Positions 26,418 to 34,649 of a stretch of 64,000 nucleotides of DNA are shown in pieces (the stretch's first letter is position 1; each line of letters begins with the position of its first letter). The position numbers and the translations under genes are program-made. The notes beneath the pieces are model-generated. The model saw nothing but the letters and a program-made list of their open reading frames with translations, was not told where the DNA came from and searched no databases. The DNA comes from CAVZXS01 sp963779325 (lineage in GTDB: Bacteria > Bacteroidota > Bacteroidia > Chitinophagales > Chitinophagaceae), in contig CAVZXS010000014.1 of the NCBI GenBank assembly GCA_963779325.1, positions 1 through 64,000 of the forward strand, read 5' to 3'.

Positions 26418-27722
26418 TCACACTCTCACAATATCCGCTCCCAATGCTATCAATCTTGTATCTATATATTGGTACCCTCTGTCAATCTGCTCTATATTTT
26501 GAATAGTACTTTTCCCTTCGGCGCTCAATGCGGCAATCAATAATGCTACACCGGCTCGTATATCGGGGCTGCTCATGGTAATGCCGCGCAGCTTTTGTTC
26601 TCTCTCTAAACCGATAACTACCGCCCGGTGCGGATCGCAAAGAATAATTTGCGCTCCCATATCAATCAGTTTATCTACAAAAAACAAACGGCTCTCAAAC
26701 ATTTTTTGGTGAATGAGTACGCTGCCTCTGGCCTGTATAGCTGTTACTAAAACTATACTTAATAAGTCGGGTGTAAAACCCGGCCAGGGATGATCGTACA
26801 TAGTAAGCACTCCGCCATCCAGGTATTTATGCACTTCATAAATTTCCTGCGCGGGAATATGGATATCATCGTCGGTAAAATTCATTTCAATTCCCAATTG
26901 ACGAAATTTATCCGGTATTATTCCTAAATGTTCGATGCCCGCATTTTTAATGGTGATATCACTTTGCGTCATAGCGGCCAAGCCGATGAAAGAACCTATT
27001 TCAATCATATCGGGCAACATACGGTGCGCAGTGCCCGCTAAATAATCAACTCCTTTAATTGTAAGCATGTTGCTGCCTATACCTTCTATCCTGGCGCCCA
27101 TCCTGTTCAGCATTTTACAAAGTTGTTGCAGGTAAGGTTCGCAGGCGGCATTATAAATAGTTGTTGTTCCTTTTGCCATGGCGGCGGCCATTACAATATT
27201 GGCCGTACCGGTTACGGATGGTTCATCCAATAAAATATAAGCGCCTTTTAAGTTTTCAGCATTCAAATGAAAGAAACCGTCTTCTTCATGATAAATAAAA
27301 TCGACGCCCAATTTTTCAAAACCGACAATATGTGTATCCAAACGCCGGCGACCTATTTTATCACCGCCCGGTTTGGGAATAAAAGCTTTTCGAAATCTTG
27401 CGAGCATTGGCCCTGCAAACATTACAGAACCGCGTAAGCGTCCGCTTTTCTTTTTATATGTCTCACTGTGCAGGTAATCTATATCCACATCATCGGCTTG
27501 AAAAATACAGGTATCCCGCTGTGGTCTTTCAATTTTTACATTCATTTCCGACAGCAGTTCAATCAGTAAATTCACATCCAATATATCGGGAATATTTGTT
27601 ACGGTAACTTTTTCGGGTGTAAGTAAAACGGCCGAAATAATCTGGAGCGCTTCGTTTTTTGCACCTTGGGGAATTATTTCTCCGCTAAGTTTTTTTCCGC
27701 CGCGTACTTCAAAGGAATGCAT
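26418..27722 (-). CDS. murA: UDP-N-acetylglucosamine 1-carboxyvinyltransferase
   Basis: A 434-residue enzyme for the first committed step of peptidoglycan synthesis: transfer of enolpyruvate from PEP to UDP-GlcNAc. AKNEALQII (K22) and SGRLRGSVMFAGPMLARF are typical. The active-site loop reads PGGDKIGRRRLDTH: the position of E. coli Cys115 is Asp121. The same Cys-to-Asp change underlies natural fosfomycin insensitivity in Mycobacterium and Chlamydia MurA. ATG at 27722. A bipartite repeat lies in its upstream region. Confidence 0.95.
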   Translation of the reverse strand: MHSFEVRGGKKLSGEIIPQGAKNEALQIISAVLLTPEKVTVTNIPDILDVNLLIELLSEMNVKIERPQRDTCIFQADDVDIDYLHSETYKKKSGRLRGSVMFAGPMLARFRKAFIPKPGGDKIGRRRLDTHIVGFEKLGVDFIYHEEDGFFHLNAENLKGAYILLDEPSVTGTANIVMAAAMAKGTTTIYNAACEPYLQQLCKMLNRMGARIEGIGSNMLTIKGVDYLAGTAHRMLPDMIEIGSFIGLAAMTQSDITIKNAGIEHLGIIPDKFRQLGIEMNFTDDDIHIPAQEIYEVHKYLDGGVLTMYDHPWPGFTPDLLSIVLVTAIQARGSVLIHQKMFESRLFFVDKLIDMGAQIILCDPHRAVVIGLEREQKLRGITMSSPDIRAGVALLIAALSAEGKSTIQNIEQIDRGYQYIDTRLIALGADIVRV

Positions 27723-27751
27723 TTTTTTAAAATTAAATTTTTATTGAATAT

Positions 27752-27850
27752 TACCGAATCGCCATGAAAAACCGGGCAATTAAATATTCCTTCTGTTCTC
27801 AGTATTATACCAATTTTTTTGAATTAAATTAGAAATGAATTTGGTATAAC
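27752..27850. repeat. Bipartite intergenic element, copy 2
   Basis: TACCGAATCGCcAT (27752-27765), then 40 bases later the inverted repeat TTATACCAATTTT (27805-) with AATTTGGTATAA (27838-27849). Same order and orientation as 6314-6425. In both places box A is nearest the start of the minus-strand gene (here murA, 30 bases). Confidence 0.5.
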
Positions 27851-27964
27851 AAAAGTAAACCGCCTGCCTGTTTAAAAATGCAAGCTGCTTTTATAAATAA
27901 GAAAAGCTGACCTTATTGCGAAGGTCAACTTTAAATAGTTTATTGCTTTATACAAGAATGTTTA

Positions 27965-28654
27965 TTAATATCTCTTCTTCTTGAATCCCCCGCCACCGCC
28001 GTTGTTGCGGTTATCATTTCGATGACCGCCGCCACCGCCACCTCTGTTTTGTTGGTATTTGCCTCTTTGCTTTCCGTAGCCGCCCCTGCCGCCATCCCTG
28101 CTTTCTTGCTGTGGCCTGTAAGCTTTTACAAAAGGCGTGTTAGTGAATTCCAATTCACCGCCGGTTATTACACGCAACTCACTTTGTATAGCATCGTCGT
28201 GTACAGTTTCTTTGTGCCAGGTGCTGTAGGCCAGTTTCATATAATAAGCCACGGCATTTGCAAAGCCCAATTTCTTTTCGGGATTTTCTTCTACCAGCGC
28301 TTTATTAATGATGAGCTCCAGGTTTTTACCCAAGTGCGAAAACTTGGGTTTTCTCTTCGGATATTTCAACGGATCAGGCTTGCCCTTTAATGTTTCCCTT
28401 GTAGGAATGGGATAAGGGGATTTAACATCTAATTTAAAATCGGAAATTAAAAAAAGGTGATCCCAAAGTTTATGCCTGAAGTCGTCTACATTTTTCAAAT
28501 GAGGGTTCAGAAAGCCCATTAATTCAATAAGCGACTGCGCATTACGCTGTCTTCTTTCGGGGTCTTCAATAGTTAAAACGTGTTCAATCATCTTCTGTAT
28601 ATGACGGCCGTATTCCCGCATTACAAGATGATTTCTGATAGTATTATATTCCAT
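27965..28654 (-). CDS. DUF4290 protein with a glycine/arginine-rich tail
   Basis: A 229-residue protein. Residues 1-175 match the Bacteroidota-specific DUF4290 family (MEYNTIRNHLVMREYGRHIQ, FLNPHLKNVDDFRHKLWDHL, GFANAVAYYMKLAYSTWHKE). The C-terminal 45 residues are G/R/N-rich with RGG-like repeats, suggesting RNA or nucleic-acid contact. ATG at 28654 replaces a longer frame, which has no family support upstream. It precedes murA on the same strand across 242 bases. Function is unknown. Confidence 0.85.
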   Translation of the reverse strand: MEYNTIRNHLVMREYGRHIQKMIEHVLTIEDPERRQRNAQSLIELMGFLNPHLKNVDDFRHKLWDHLFLISDFKLDVKSPYPIPTRETLKGKPDPLKYPKRKPKFSHLGKNLELIINKALVEENPEKKLGFANAVAYYMKLAYSTWHKETVHDDAIQSELRVITGGELEFTNTPFVKAYRPQQESRDGGRGGYGKQRGKYQQNRGGGGGGHRNDNRNNGGGGGFKKKRY

Positions 28655-28778
28655 AAAAAAATTTGGTACAGCAACAAATGTAAGAAACATGCCCGGTTAT
28701 ACGAAATGATTGTAAAATGGCACTTGAAACAGCCATTACCCGTCGTTTTTGTTGTATTAAATAATAATGAACAAAAAG

Positions 28779-28806
28779 AAAGGGGACCCGAACCCGGTCC
28801 CCTTTT
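28779..28806 (-). terminator. Terminator of the T9SS cargo gene
   Basis: AAAGGGGACC pairs with GGTCCCCTTTT with a 7-base loop. It lies 31 bases past the stop of the gene ending at 28837. Confidence 0.65.
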
Positions 28807-28836
28807 ACAAGCCACCATCCTCTTCCACCTAAGAGG

Positions 28837-30036
28837 TCATTTAATGATAAGTTGACTGACATGCGATACGTTGCTTTCTAAATCGGTAAGTCGTATCCAG
28901 TACATGCCTTTTGATAATACATTTTTTTGTTGATAAGAGCCGCCTGTGATATTAATTATTTGGTTAGCAACGGCTTGCCCTTCTGCGTTTATTATTTGTA
29001 TTTGGTATTTTCCATTTACATATTTATCAAATTTTATACCAACTATGCCGGAAGACGGATTTGGGTATAAATTAAATGCCGGAATTATTGATCCTTCGAA
29101 TGTCTCCGTTTTAATATCGGTAAACTGTACATAGCCCGTAGAAAATTTTTGTTTAACCCTGAAATACATTTTTCCGCTTTCTCCTTTTTTTAAGGCATAA
29201 TTAAAATTGTAATGCTGTGTTCCGGCGCCGTTACTTTTGGGTATTATGCCCGCGGCATGAAAATTTTCTCCGTCAGCGCTTACTTCCGCCACGTAGTAAT
29301 AATTTTCTGCATCGGCAGGTGCTTTCCAGCTCATGTTCACATTTTTATTGTTTATCTTTTTGGTTCCGAAATCAAACACATTTATCGGTAAAATTAAACC
29401 TTCGCAATATGTGTATTCAATTCTTATAACTACTTCGCCCGAAGTAGACACATCAAAACGATAGTCGGAACTGCCGGTTGGTTTTGCATCCGCATCAATA
29501 ATATAGCGGAATTCCAAGTTTCCAAGTCCGTAAAAAGTATCTAACAGCGCCGGGTTAGTGATTGCAGTTTGCAGTGTACTGCCGGTTAACACTACATCGG
29601 GTCCTACATGTACAAAATCAGGGCCGCTGAACAAACCTGCATCGGCCGGATCAAGGTTGTAGGTTCCGTATGTTTTATTAGTCGTTTTCCGTAACGGAGG
29701 TATTAAAGAAGGCCCTTTAAGGGTATCTCTTCTGTTGTAACCAATGTCATAACCGGTTGTTACATTCAATTTATTCTCCAAAAACATTTCAGTACGGCCG
29801 GTTATTTCCACAGTTATTTTAGCCTCAAGCAGCATACCCAACTGGCCATCATGCTTCGGTATATTAAAAAGCGTAGAATAGCTGCCACTGTTGGTAATCA
29901 TTGTGGTTTCCCAAGTAGTTGTTTTGGCCGGGAAACCCCAGGCGCATTGAGCATTTGTTTTGGTACCGTATAATATCATCATAAAAGAAGATAAAATAAA
30001 AAATTGCAACCGGTTTAGTGTAAAAAAGTATTTCAT
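28837..30036 (-). CDS. Secreted T9SS-sorted protein with choice-of-anchor E-like domain
   Basis: A 399-residue exported protein. It has a signal peptide (MILYGTKTNAQCAW), an N-terminal jelly-roll-like region with KITVEITGRTEMFLENKLNV, then a fibronectin-like module (NVNMSWKAPADAENYYYVAEVS). It ends in a type A type IX sorting domain (FNLYPNPSSGIVGIKFDKYV to the C-terminus). It is therefore exported by the gliding/T9SS machinery and anchored or released at the surface. Ligand unknown. A terminator follows. Confidence 0.85.
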   Translation of the reverse strand: MKYFFTLNRLQFFILSSFMMILYGTKTNAQCAWGFPAKTTTWETTMITNSGSYSTLFNIPKHDGQLGMLLEAKITVEITGRTEMFLENKLNVTTGYDIGYNRRDTLKGPSLIPPLRKTTNKTYGTYNLDPADAGLFSGPDFVHVGPDVVLTGSTLQTAITNPALLDTFYGLGNLEFRYIIDADAKPTGSSDYRFDVSTSGEVVIRIEYTYCEGLILPINVFDFGTKKINNKNVNMSWKAPADAENYYYVAEVSADGENFHAAGIIPKSNGAGTQHYNFNYALKKGESGKMYFRVKQKFSTGYVQFTDIKTETFEGSIIPAFNLYPNPSSGIVGIKFDKYVNGKYQIQIINAEGQAVANQIINITGGSYQQKNVLSKGMYWIRLTDLESNVSHVSQLIIK

Positions 30037-30131
30037 AGATATATATATTTATTTAGGTGTACAGATTTGTTAGCAATCATAAAACTACAATATGCAAACG
30101 CCGCCCGCAAGGGTGGAACTGCCCGATTTAA

Positions 30132-30158
30132 CAACCCGTAATAAACACTGTCGGGTTG
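30132..30158. other. Hairpin in the gap 30037-30300
   Basis: CAACCCG and CGGGTTG form a perfect 7-base stem with a 13-base loop and no T tract. Apart from this I see no gene or clear repeat in the gap. Confidence 0.25.
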
Positions 30159-30300
30159 CAATTCTTCTTGTATAAAATTCAAATCCCGCGGATGAGGAAA
30201 TCCTGAAAAAACCTTGTATTTGTCTACGAATTTTATCTAAAACCGTTTCGACATTTGCCTAAGTAAAAAAACTAATCCGTGTTTAATATATACAAGCCCC

Positions 30301-30308
30301 TAACTTTG
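30301..30308 (+). promoter_or_regulatory. -7 promoter box of the glycosyltransferase gene
   Basis: TAACTTTG, 18 bases before the ATG at 30327. It excludes the upstream GTG at 30279 as start. Confidence 0.5.
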
Positions 30309-30326
30309 GCCGCAGTAAAAATCAGT

Positions 30327-31452
30327 ATGCGAATAGCTGTAAATACAAGATTTCTTTTAGCCGGTAATATGGAAGGGTACGGTTATTTTATCGCGGAAAC
30401 ATTTAAACGTATTACACAAAATCACCCGGCGCATCAATTCATTTTTCTGTTTGACAGGCCATTTGACAACAAATTTATTTTTTCAGATAACATAATACCG
30501 GTTGTTATCGGCCCGCCCGCCAGGCATCCTTTATTATGGAAATACTGGTACGATATAAAAATACCGGCAGCGCTGAAAAAACATAAAGCGGATATACTTG
30601 TATCTCCCGACGGGTTCTGTTCATTAACCACTTCCGTTCCGCAATGTGTCACGGTGCATGATCTTTCTTTTCTGCACTTTCCGAAACACATAAAAAAAAC
30701 GTATTTATTATTTTACAAGAGATATACGCCTAAGTTTTTAGCAAAAGCGAAAACAATAGCTACCGTATCGGATTTCTCTAAACAGGATATTATAAAACAT
30801 TATAAAACACCCGAAGAAAAAATAAGCGTCATTTACAGCGCGGCTAAAGAAATTTTTAAACCCGTTGAAGAATCGGTAAAAGAAGCAGTAAAAAATAAGT
30901 ACACGCAGGGCAAAGAATATTTTATTTACATTGGAGCCATACATCCGCGAAAAAATTTGCTGAATATTTTAAAAGCATTCTCTATATTTAAGAAAAGACA
31001 GCAAAGCAATTTTAAATTAATTATAGCCGGCAGGTTGGCCTGGAAAAATGATAAACTGATAGAAAGCCTGAAAGCATATAAGTACAGGGAGGATGTAATA
31101 ATGCCGGGCTACGTGGAAGAAAACGAATTGGTCAATTTACAGGCGTCAGCATATTGTCTTGTTTATCCTTCCTTGTATGAAGGTTTTGGCGTACCCCCGC
31201 TTGAAGCCATGCAGTGTCACGTGCCGGTCATCACTTCGCAAAATTCATGCCATGCAGGAAATTTGCGGCGATGCCGCTTTATATGCCGACCCCCGCAGCC
31301 ACACAGATATAGCAGATAAAATGATGCTGATCTACAAAGACGAAACGCTGCGCAACGGGCTGATAAAAAAAGGCAATGAAGTGTGTAAACAATATTCTTG
31401 GGACAGAACTGCCGATTTGCTGTGGCAAACTATCATCCGGACGGTAATCTGA
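30327..31452 (+). pseudogene. GT4-family glycosyltransferase, broken by a +1 frameshift
   Basis: A GT-B glycosyltransferase of about 374 residues once restored. It starts MRIAVNTRFLL, has SVPQCVTVHDLSFLHFP, ATVSDFSKQDI, YFIYIGAIHPRKNLLN, and the donor-site motif CLVYPSLYEGFGVPPLEAM. The frame breaks at CC 31250-31251. Removing one C continues as SCMQEICGDAALYADP and runs to a stop at 31452. Uncorrected, the protein loses its last helix and about 65 residues. It probably belongs to surface polysaccharide synthesis. Sequencing error or true decay cannot be separated here. Confidence 0.8.
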
Positions 31453-31506
31453 ATTCTTTTACATTTGCTTTTTTATTCATTTTTCAAACACCTCTGCGGG
31501 GATAAG

Positions 31507-31514
31507 CAACTTTG
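31507..31514 (+). promoter_or_regulatory. -7 promoter box of gldC
   Basis: CAACTTTG, one base off TAnnTTTG, ends three bases before the ATG at 31518. This predicts a leaderless transcript. Confidence 0.4.
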
Positions 31515-31517
31515 TAT

Positions 31518-31865
31518 ATGCATAAATCAACGATAACTATTGATGTAATGATGGATGAAGGCAGGGTGCCGGATACCATTGCCTGGAACGCCACCGATAC
31601 AAGTATTGAAAATGCCCAAAAAGCCAAAGCTATGATGCTGGCTTTCTGGGACAGCGCCGATAAAACCGCACTGCGCATAGACCTTTGGACTAAAGATATG
31701 ATGATAGACGAAATGGCTGATTTTTTTTATCAAACATTTATTACCATGGCCGATACGTACCACCGTGCTACTAAAAATGACGAAATGGTTGGCGACATAA
31801 AAAAATTTGCTGAAAGTTTTTACCAAAAATTCAGAGATCAGCAATTGAAAGAAAATAAAGCATAG
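31518..31865 (+). CDS. gldC: Gliding motility protein GldC
   Basis: A 115-residue protein matching GldC of gliding Bacteroidota: HKSTITIDVMMDEGRVPDTI, KAKAMMLAFWDSADKTALRIDLWTKDMM (abbreviated), and DEMADFFYQTFITMADTYHRAT. GldC supports gliding and T9SS function but is not essential for it. It is usually beside gldB; here the neighbours are a glycosyltransferase and a YqeY-like gene. ATG at 31518 is preferred to TTG at 31512, which is part of the promoter box. Confidence 0.9.
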   Translation: MHKSTITIDVMMDEGRVPDTIAWNATDTSIENAQKAKAMMLAFWDSADKTALRIDLWTKDMMIDEMADFFYQTFITMADTYHRATKNDEMVGDIKKFAESFYQKFRDQQLKENKA

Positions 31866-31900
31866 ATGGATGTTGTAAGGATTGAGTTATAAATAGTAAG

Positions 31901-31923
31901 TGCTGAGTTGTGAGTAGTGAGGA
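31901..31923. repeat. Short GAGTTGTGAGTAGTGAG tandem
   Basis: Three imperfect GTGAG-containing units in the gap between gldC and the YqeY-like gene. Low complexity, no coding content. Confidence 0.3.
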
Positions 31924-31979
31924 GGGAATAAGAAATTATCGGGCCAAAACGAATTGTATAAATTTATAAATATTTACTC

Positions 31980-32435
31980 ATGAACTTAGAAGAAAAAATA
32001 ATGGCGGAACTTAAAAAAGCCATGCTTGCCAAGGATGAAAAAACAACCCGTTCCCTGCGAGCTATTAAAGCTGCTATCATTCTTGCCAAAACCGCCGAAG
32101 GAGCGTCCGGCGAACTGAAAGAGGAAGACGAAACGAAAATTTTACAAAAATTAGTAAAGCAGCGCAGAGATTCTTTGGAAATATTTCAACAGCAAAACCG
32201 TGCGGACCTTGCGCAGAAAGAACAGGAAGAGCTGGAAGTAATAGAAAAATTTTTACCCAAACAGCTTAGTTCAGATGAATTGAAAACAGAATTAACAAAA
32301 ATTATCAGTTCGGTGAATGCCGCGTCAATGGCTGATCTTGGTAAAGTTATGGGTGCGGCTACCAAACAATTGGCCGGCAAAGCAGATGGCAAAGCAATAT
32401 CAGCAATTGTGAAGGAGTTATTGAGCAAGAGCTAA
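31980..32435 (+). CDS. GatB/YqeY domain protein
   Basis: A 151-residue helical protein of the YqeY family, related to the C-terminal tRNA-binding domain of GatB. Features are MAELKKAMLAKDEKTTRSLRAIKAAI, KQRRDSLEIFQQQNRADL and FLPKQLSSDELKTEL, ending MGAATKQLAGKADGKAIS. The function of stand-alone YqeY is not settled, but tRNA contact is likely. The cvpA-like gene follows 32 bases later. Confidence 0.92.
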   Translation: MNLEEKIMAELKKAMLAKDEKTTRSLRAIKAAIILAKTAEGASGELKEEDETKILQKLVKQRRDSLEIFQQQNRADLAQKEQEELEVIEKFLPKQLSSDELKTELTKIISSVNAASMADLGKVMGAATKQLAGKADGKAISAIVKELLSKS

Positions 32436-32467
32436 ACAAAATTTCAAGCCACTAATCTTTACGCACT

Positions 32468-33007
32468 ATGCTGATTGATTTAACTTTTGCCGTACTGATA
32501 GTACTGGCTGCCATAAAAGGATTTCAAAGAGGATTGATAGTAGCCGTTTTTTCATTGCTTGCGTTTATTATAGGCTTGGCGGCCGCTATCAAATTATCTG
32601 CTGTAGCAGCAGGTTATATTGGCAAATCCGTTTCTGTTTCTGATCAGTGGCTCCCCGTTATTTCATTTGCAGTAGTTTTTTTGGCAGTAGTTCTGCTGGT
32701 AAGGTGGGGTGCAGCCTTAATTGAAAAAACCGTTCAGTTCGCCATGCTGGGTTGGGTAAACAGGCTGGGCGGAATATTATTTTTTGCCATACTCTATATA
32801 ACAATTTTAAGCATTATTATTTTTTATGCCGAGAATTTAAAATTACTGAAGCCGGAAACGATCAATTCCTCTTTTACGTATTCTTTTTTACGGCCCTGGG
32901 GTCCGAAAGTAATTGAGAGCTTCGGAAAAGTGCTTCCGTTTTTTCAAAACATGTTTACGGAACTCACTTCTTTTTTTGGCAATATGTCTGACAAAATAAG
33001 CCCCTAA
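32468..33007 (+). CDS. CvpA family membrane protein
   Basis: A 179-residue inner-membrane protein with four hydrophobic helices. The N-terminus LIDLTFAVLIVLAAIKGFQRGLI (abbreviated) carries the CvpA signature KGFQRG, and the C-terminus holds PWGPKVIESFGKVLP. CvpA is linked to colicin V production and envelope stress tolerance. It is likely in an operon with the YqeY-like gene. Confidence 0.88.
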   Translation: MLIDLTFAVLIVLAAIKGFQRGLIVAVFSLLAFIIGLAAAIKLSAVAAGYIGKSVSVSDQWLPVISFAVVFLAVVLLVRWGAALIEKTVQFAMLGWVNRLGGILFFAILYITILSIIIFYAENLKLLKPETINSSFTYSFLRPWGPKVIESFGKVLPFFQNMFTELTSFFGNMSDKISP

Positions 33008-33099
33008 GCGGTGTATTTTACATACATCTCAATCTATCCTTGGCATATATGCCCCAAATCTGTTATTTTAGCGTAAATTAACTGTAAGAAAAAAAGCGG

Positions 33100-33876
33100 A
33101 TGGATTACGAAATTAAACAACAGGACAAGTTCAAGTACATTGAAGTTGGCGAAGGCGAACCGTTAATTTTATTGCACGGCCTTTTTGGTGCGTTAAGCAA
33201 CTTTAGGGGTCTTTTGGATTATTTCAGCCGTTACAATAAGGTGGTTGTGCCCTTGCTGCCGTTATTTGAACTGGATATTCTTCATACTTCCGTAGGTGGT
33301 TTGGCCAAGTTTGTAAATAAATTTATTGAGGCAAGAGGCTACACCGACGTGCATTTAATGGGCAACTCGCTGGGCGGTCATGTAGCATTGCTGCATACGC
33401 TTAAGCATCCCGAAAAAGTAAAATCGCTGATACTTACCGGTAGTTCCGGTCTTTTCGAAAACGGCATGGGAGACTCTTATCCCAAACGCGGCGACTATGA
33501 ATATATAAAAACAAAAACACAGCTTACGTTTTACAGGCCTGAAACAGCCACTAAGGAATTGGTGGATGAGGTATATGATATTGTAAATAACCGGTTGAAG
33601 GCTATTAAAATTATAGCGCTGGCAAAAAGTGCCATACGCAATAATTTGGGCGAAGAGCTGAACCAAATAAAACAGCCGTGCCTGCTGGTGTGGGGCAATA
33701 ACGATACAATAACTCCGCCCTTTGTAGGCAAAGAGTTTAACAACCTTATTCCGAACAGTGAGCTTTATTTTATTGATGAATGCGGGCATGCGCCTATGAT
33801 GGAAGTACCTGATGAATTCAATGCTATTTTACATAAATTTTTGAAAAAATTAAATGCGCCTGCAACAGTTGACTAA
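33100..33876 (+). CDS. Alpha/beta hydrolase
   Basis: A 258-residue alpha/beta-fold hydrolase. Oxyanion-hole motif LLHGLFG (25-30), nucleophile elbow GNSLGG with S90, acid WGNNDTITPP (about D203) and base ECGHAPMME (about H231) are all present. There is no signal peptide. The substrate is unknown; its position before the CBS and envelope genes suggests lipid or cofactor ester hydrolysis only weakly. ATG at 33100. Confidence 0.9.
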   Translation: MDYEIKQQDKFKYIEVGEGEPLILLHGLFGALSNFRGLLDYFSRYNKVVVPLLPLFELDILHTSVGGLAKFVNKFIEARGYTDVHLMGNSLGGHVALLHTLKHPEKVKSLILTGSSGLFENGMGDSYPKRGDYEYIKTKTQLTFYRPETATKELVDEVYDIVNNRLKAIKIIALAKSAIRNNLGEELNQIKQPCLLVWGNNDTITPPFVGKEFNNLIPNSELYFIDECGHAPMMEVPDEFNAILHKFLKKLNAPATVD

Positions 33877-33911
33877 TCGTTGCTGTCTGTCATTTAAAAC
33901 CGCCTATCCAT

Positions 33912-34574
33912 ATGTTAACAAGAGATTTACCATCTCAGACTATACCGCACCTTCGATTGCACGATACTGTTTTCCAGGCGATGCAGTTGATGAATGATTA
34001 TCATGTGGCGCATTTACCGATAAAAAATGAAAACGAATATGTCGGTATCATCAGCCTCGATCAGTTACTGCACTGCGAAGATGAAACAACAGCTTTGGAA
34101 AATCTTCAAACTGAATTTATCAAACCCGCGGTTAAAGACGATGAGCATTTCCTGAAAGCTATGCAGGTAGCCGTGCAAAACGGCATAAGTGTAGTGCCGG
34201 TTATTGATGATGAAAATGAAATGGTTGGCGTAGTGAGTTATCACGATTTACTGAAATATGCATCGGAGTTTATGAGTCTGCAGGAACCGGGCGGCCTGAT
34301 AGTGATAGAAATGGAAAATAAGGCTTACTCTTTTTCAGAAATAAACCGTGTTATAGAAAGCAATGATGCCCAAATAACGCAGCTTAATACCGTTACCAAT
34401 CCGCAAACCGGCCTGATGCAGGTCACCATTAAAGTAAATAAATTGGAGATTGCCGATATCGTTGCTTCATTGCAACGTTTTGAATACAATGTAAAATATT
34501 ACTTTGGCGAGGAGCTATATGAAAATGAACTGCGTAATAATTACGATAACCTGATGAATTACCTCAAAATATAA
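33912..34574 (+). CDS. CBS domain-pair protein
   Basis: A 220-residue cytoplasmic protein: two CBS repeats (LRLHDTVFQAMQLMNDYHVAHLPI and KAMQVAVQNGISVVPVIDDENEMVGVV, both abbreviated in part) followed by an ACT-like C-terminal region. CBS pairs bind adenine nucleotides or SAM and regulate partner proteins. In related genomes, as I recall, such a gene precedes nadK and the uppS-bamA cluster. No enzymatic domain. Confidence 0.85.
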   Translation: MLTRDLPSQTIPHLRLHDTVFQAMQLMNDYHVAHLPIKNENEYVGIISLDQLLHCEDETTALENLQTEFIKPAVKDDEHFLKAMQVAVQNGISVVPVIDDENEMVGVVSYHDLLKYASEFMSLQEPGGLIVIEMENKAYSFSEINRVIESNDAQITQLNTVTNPQTGLMQVTIKVNKLEIADIVASLQRFEYNVKYYFGEELYENELRNNYDNLMNYLKI

Positions 34575-34649
34575 ATCAGGCACACAGAGATTTAATTAAG
34601 TAAGTCGGAAATTAAGCGTTAAATTAGCTGTTCTCTATTAAAGAAACGA

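Noticed and set aside
33355..33789. 144-codon ORF antisense to the alpha/beta hydrolase
   Set aside because: The hydrolase has all catalytic residues; the other strand is a shadow.
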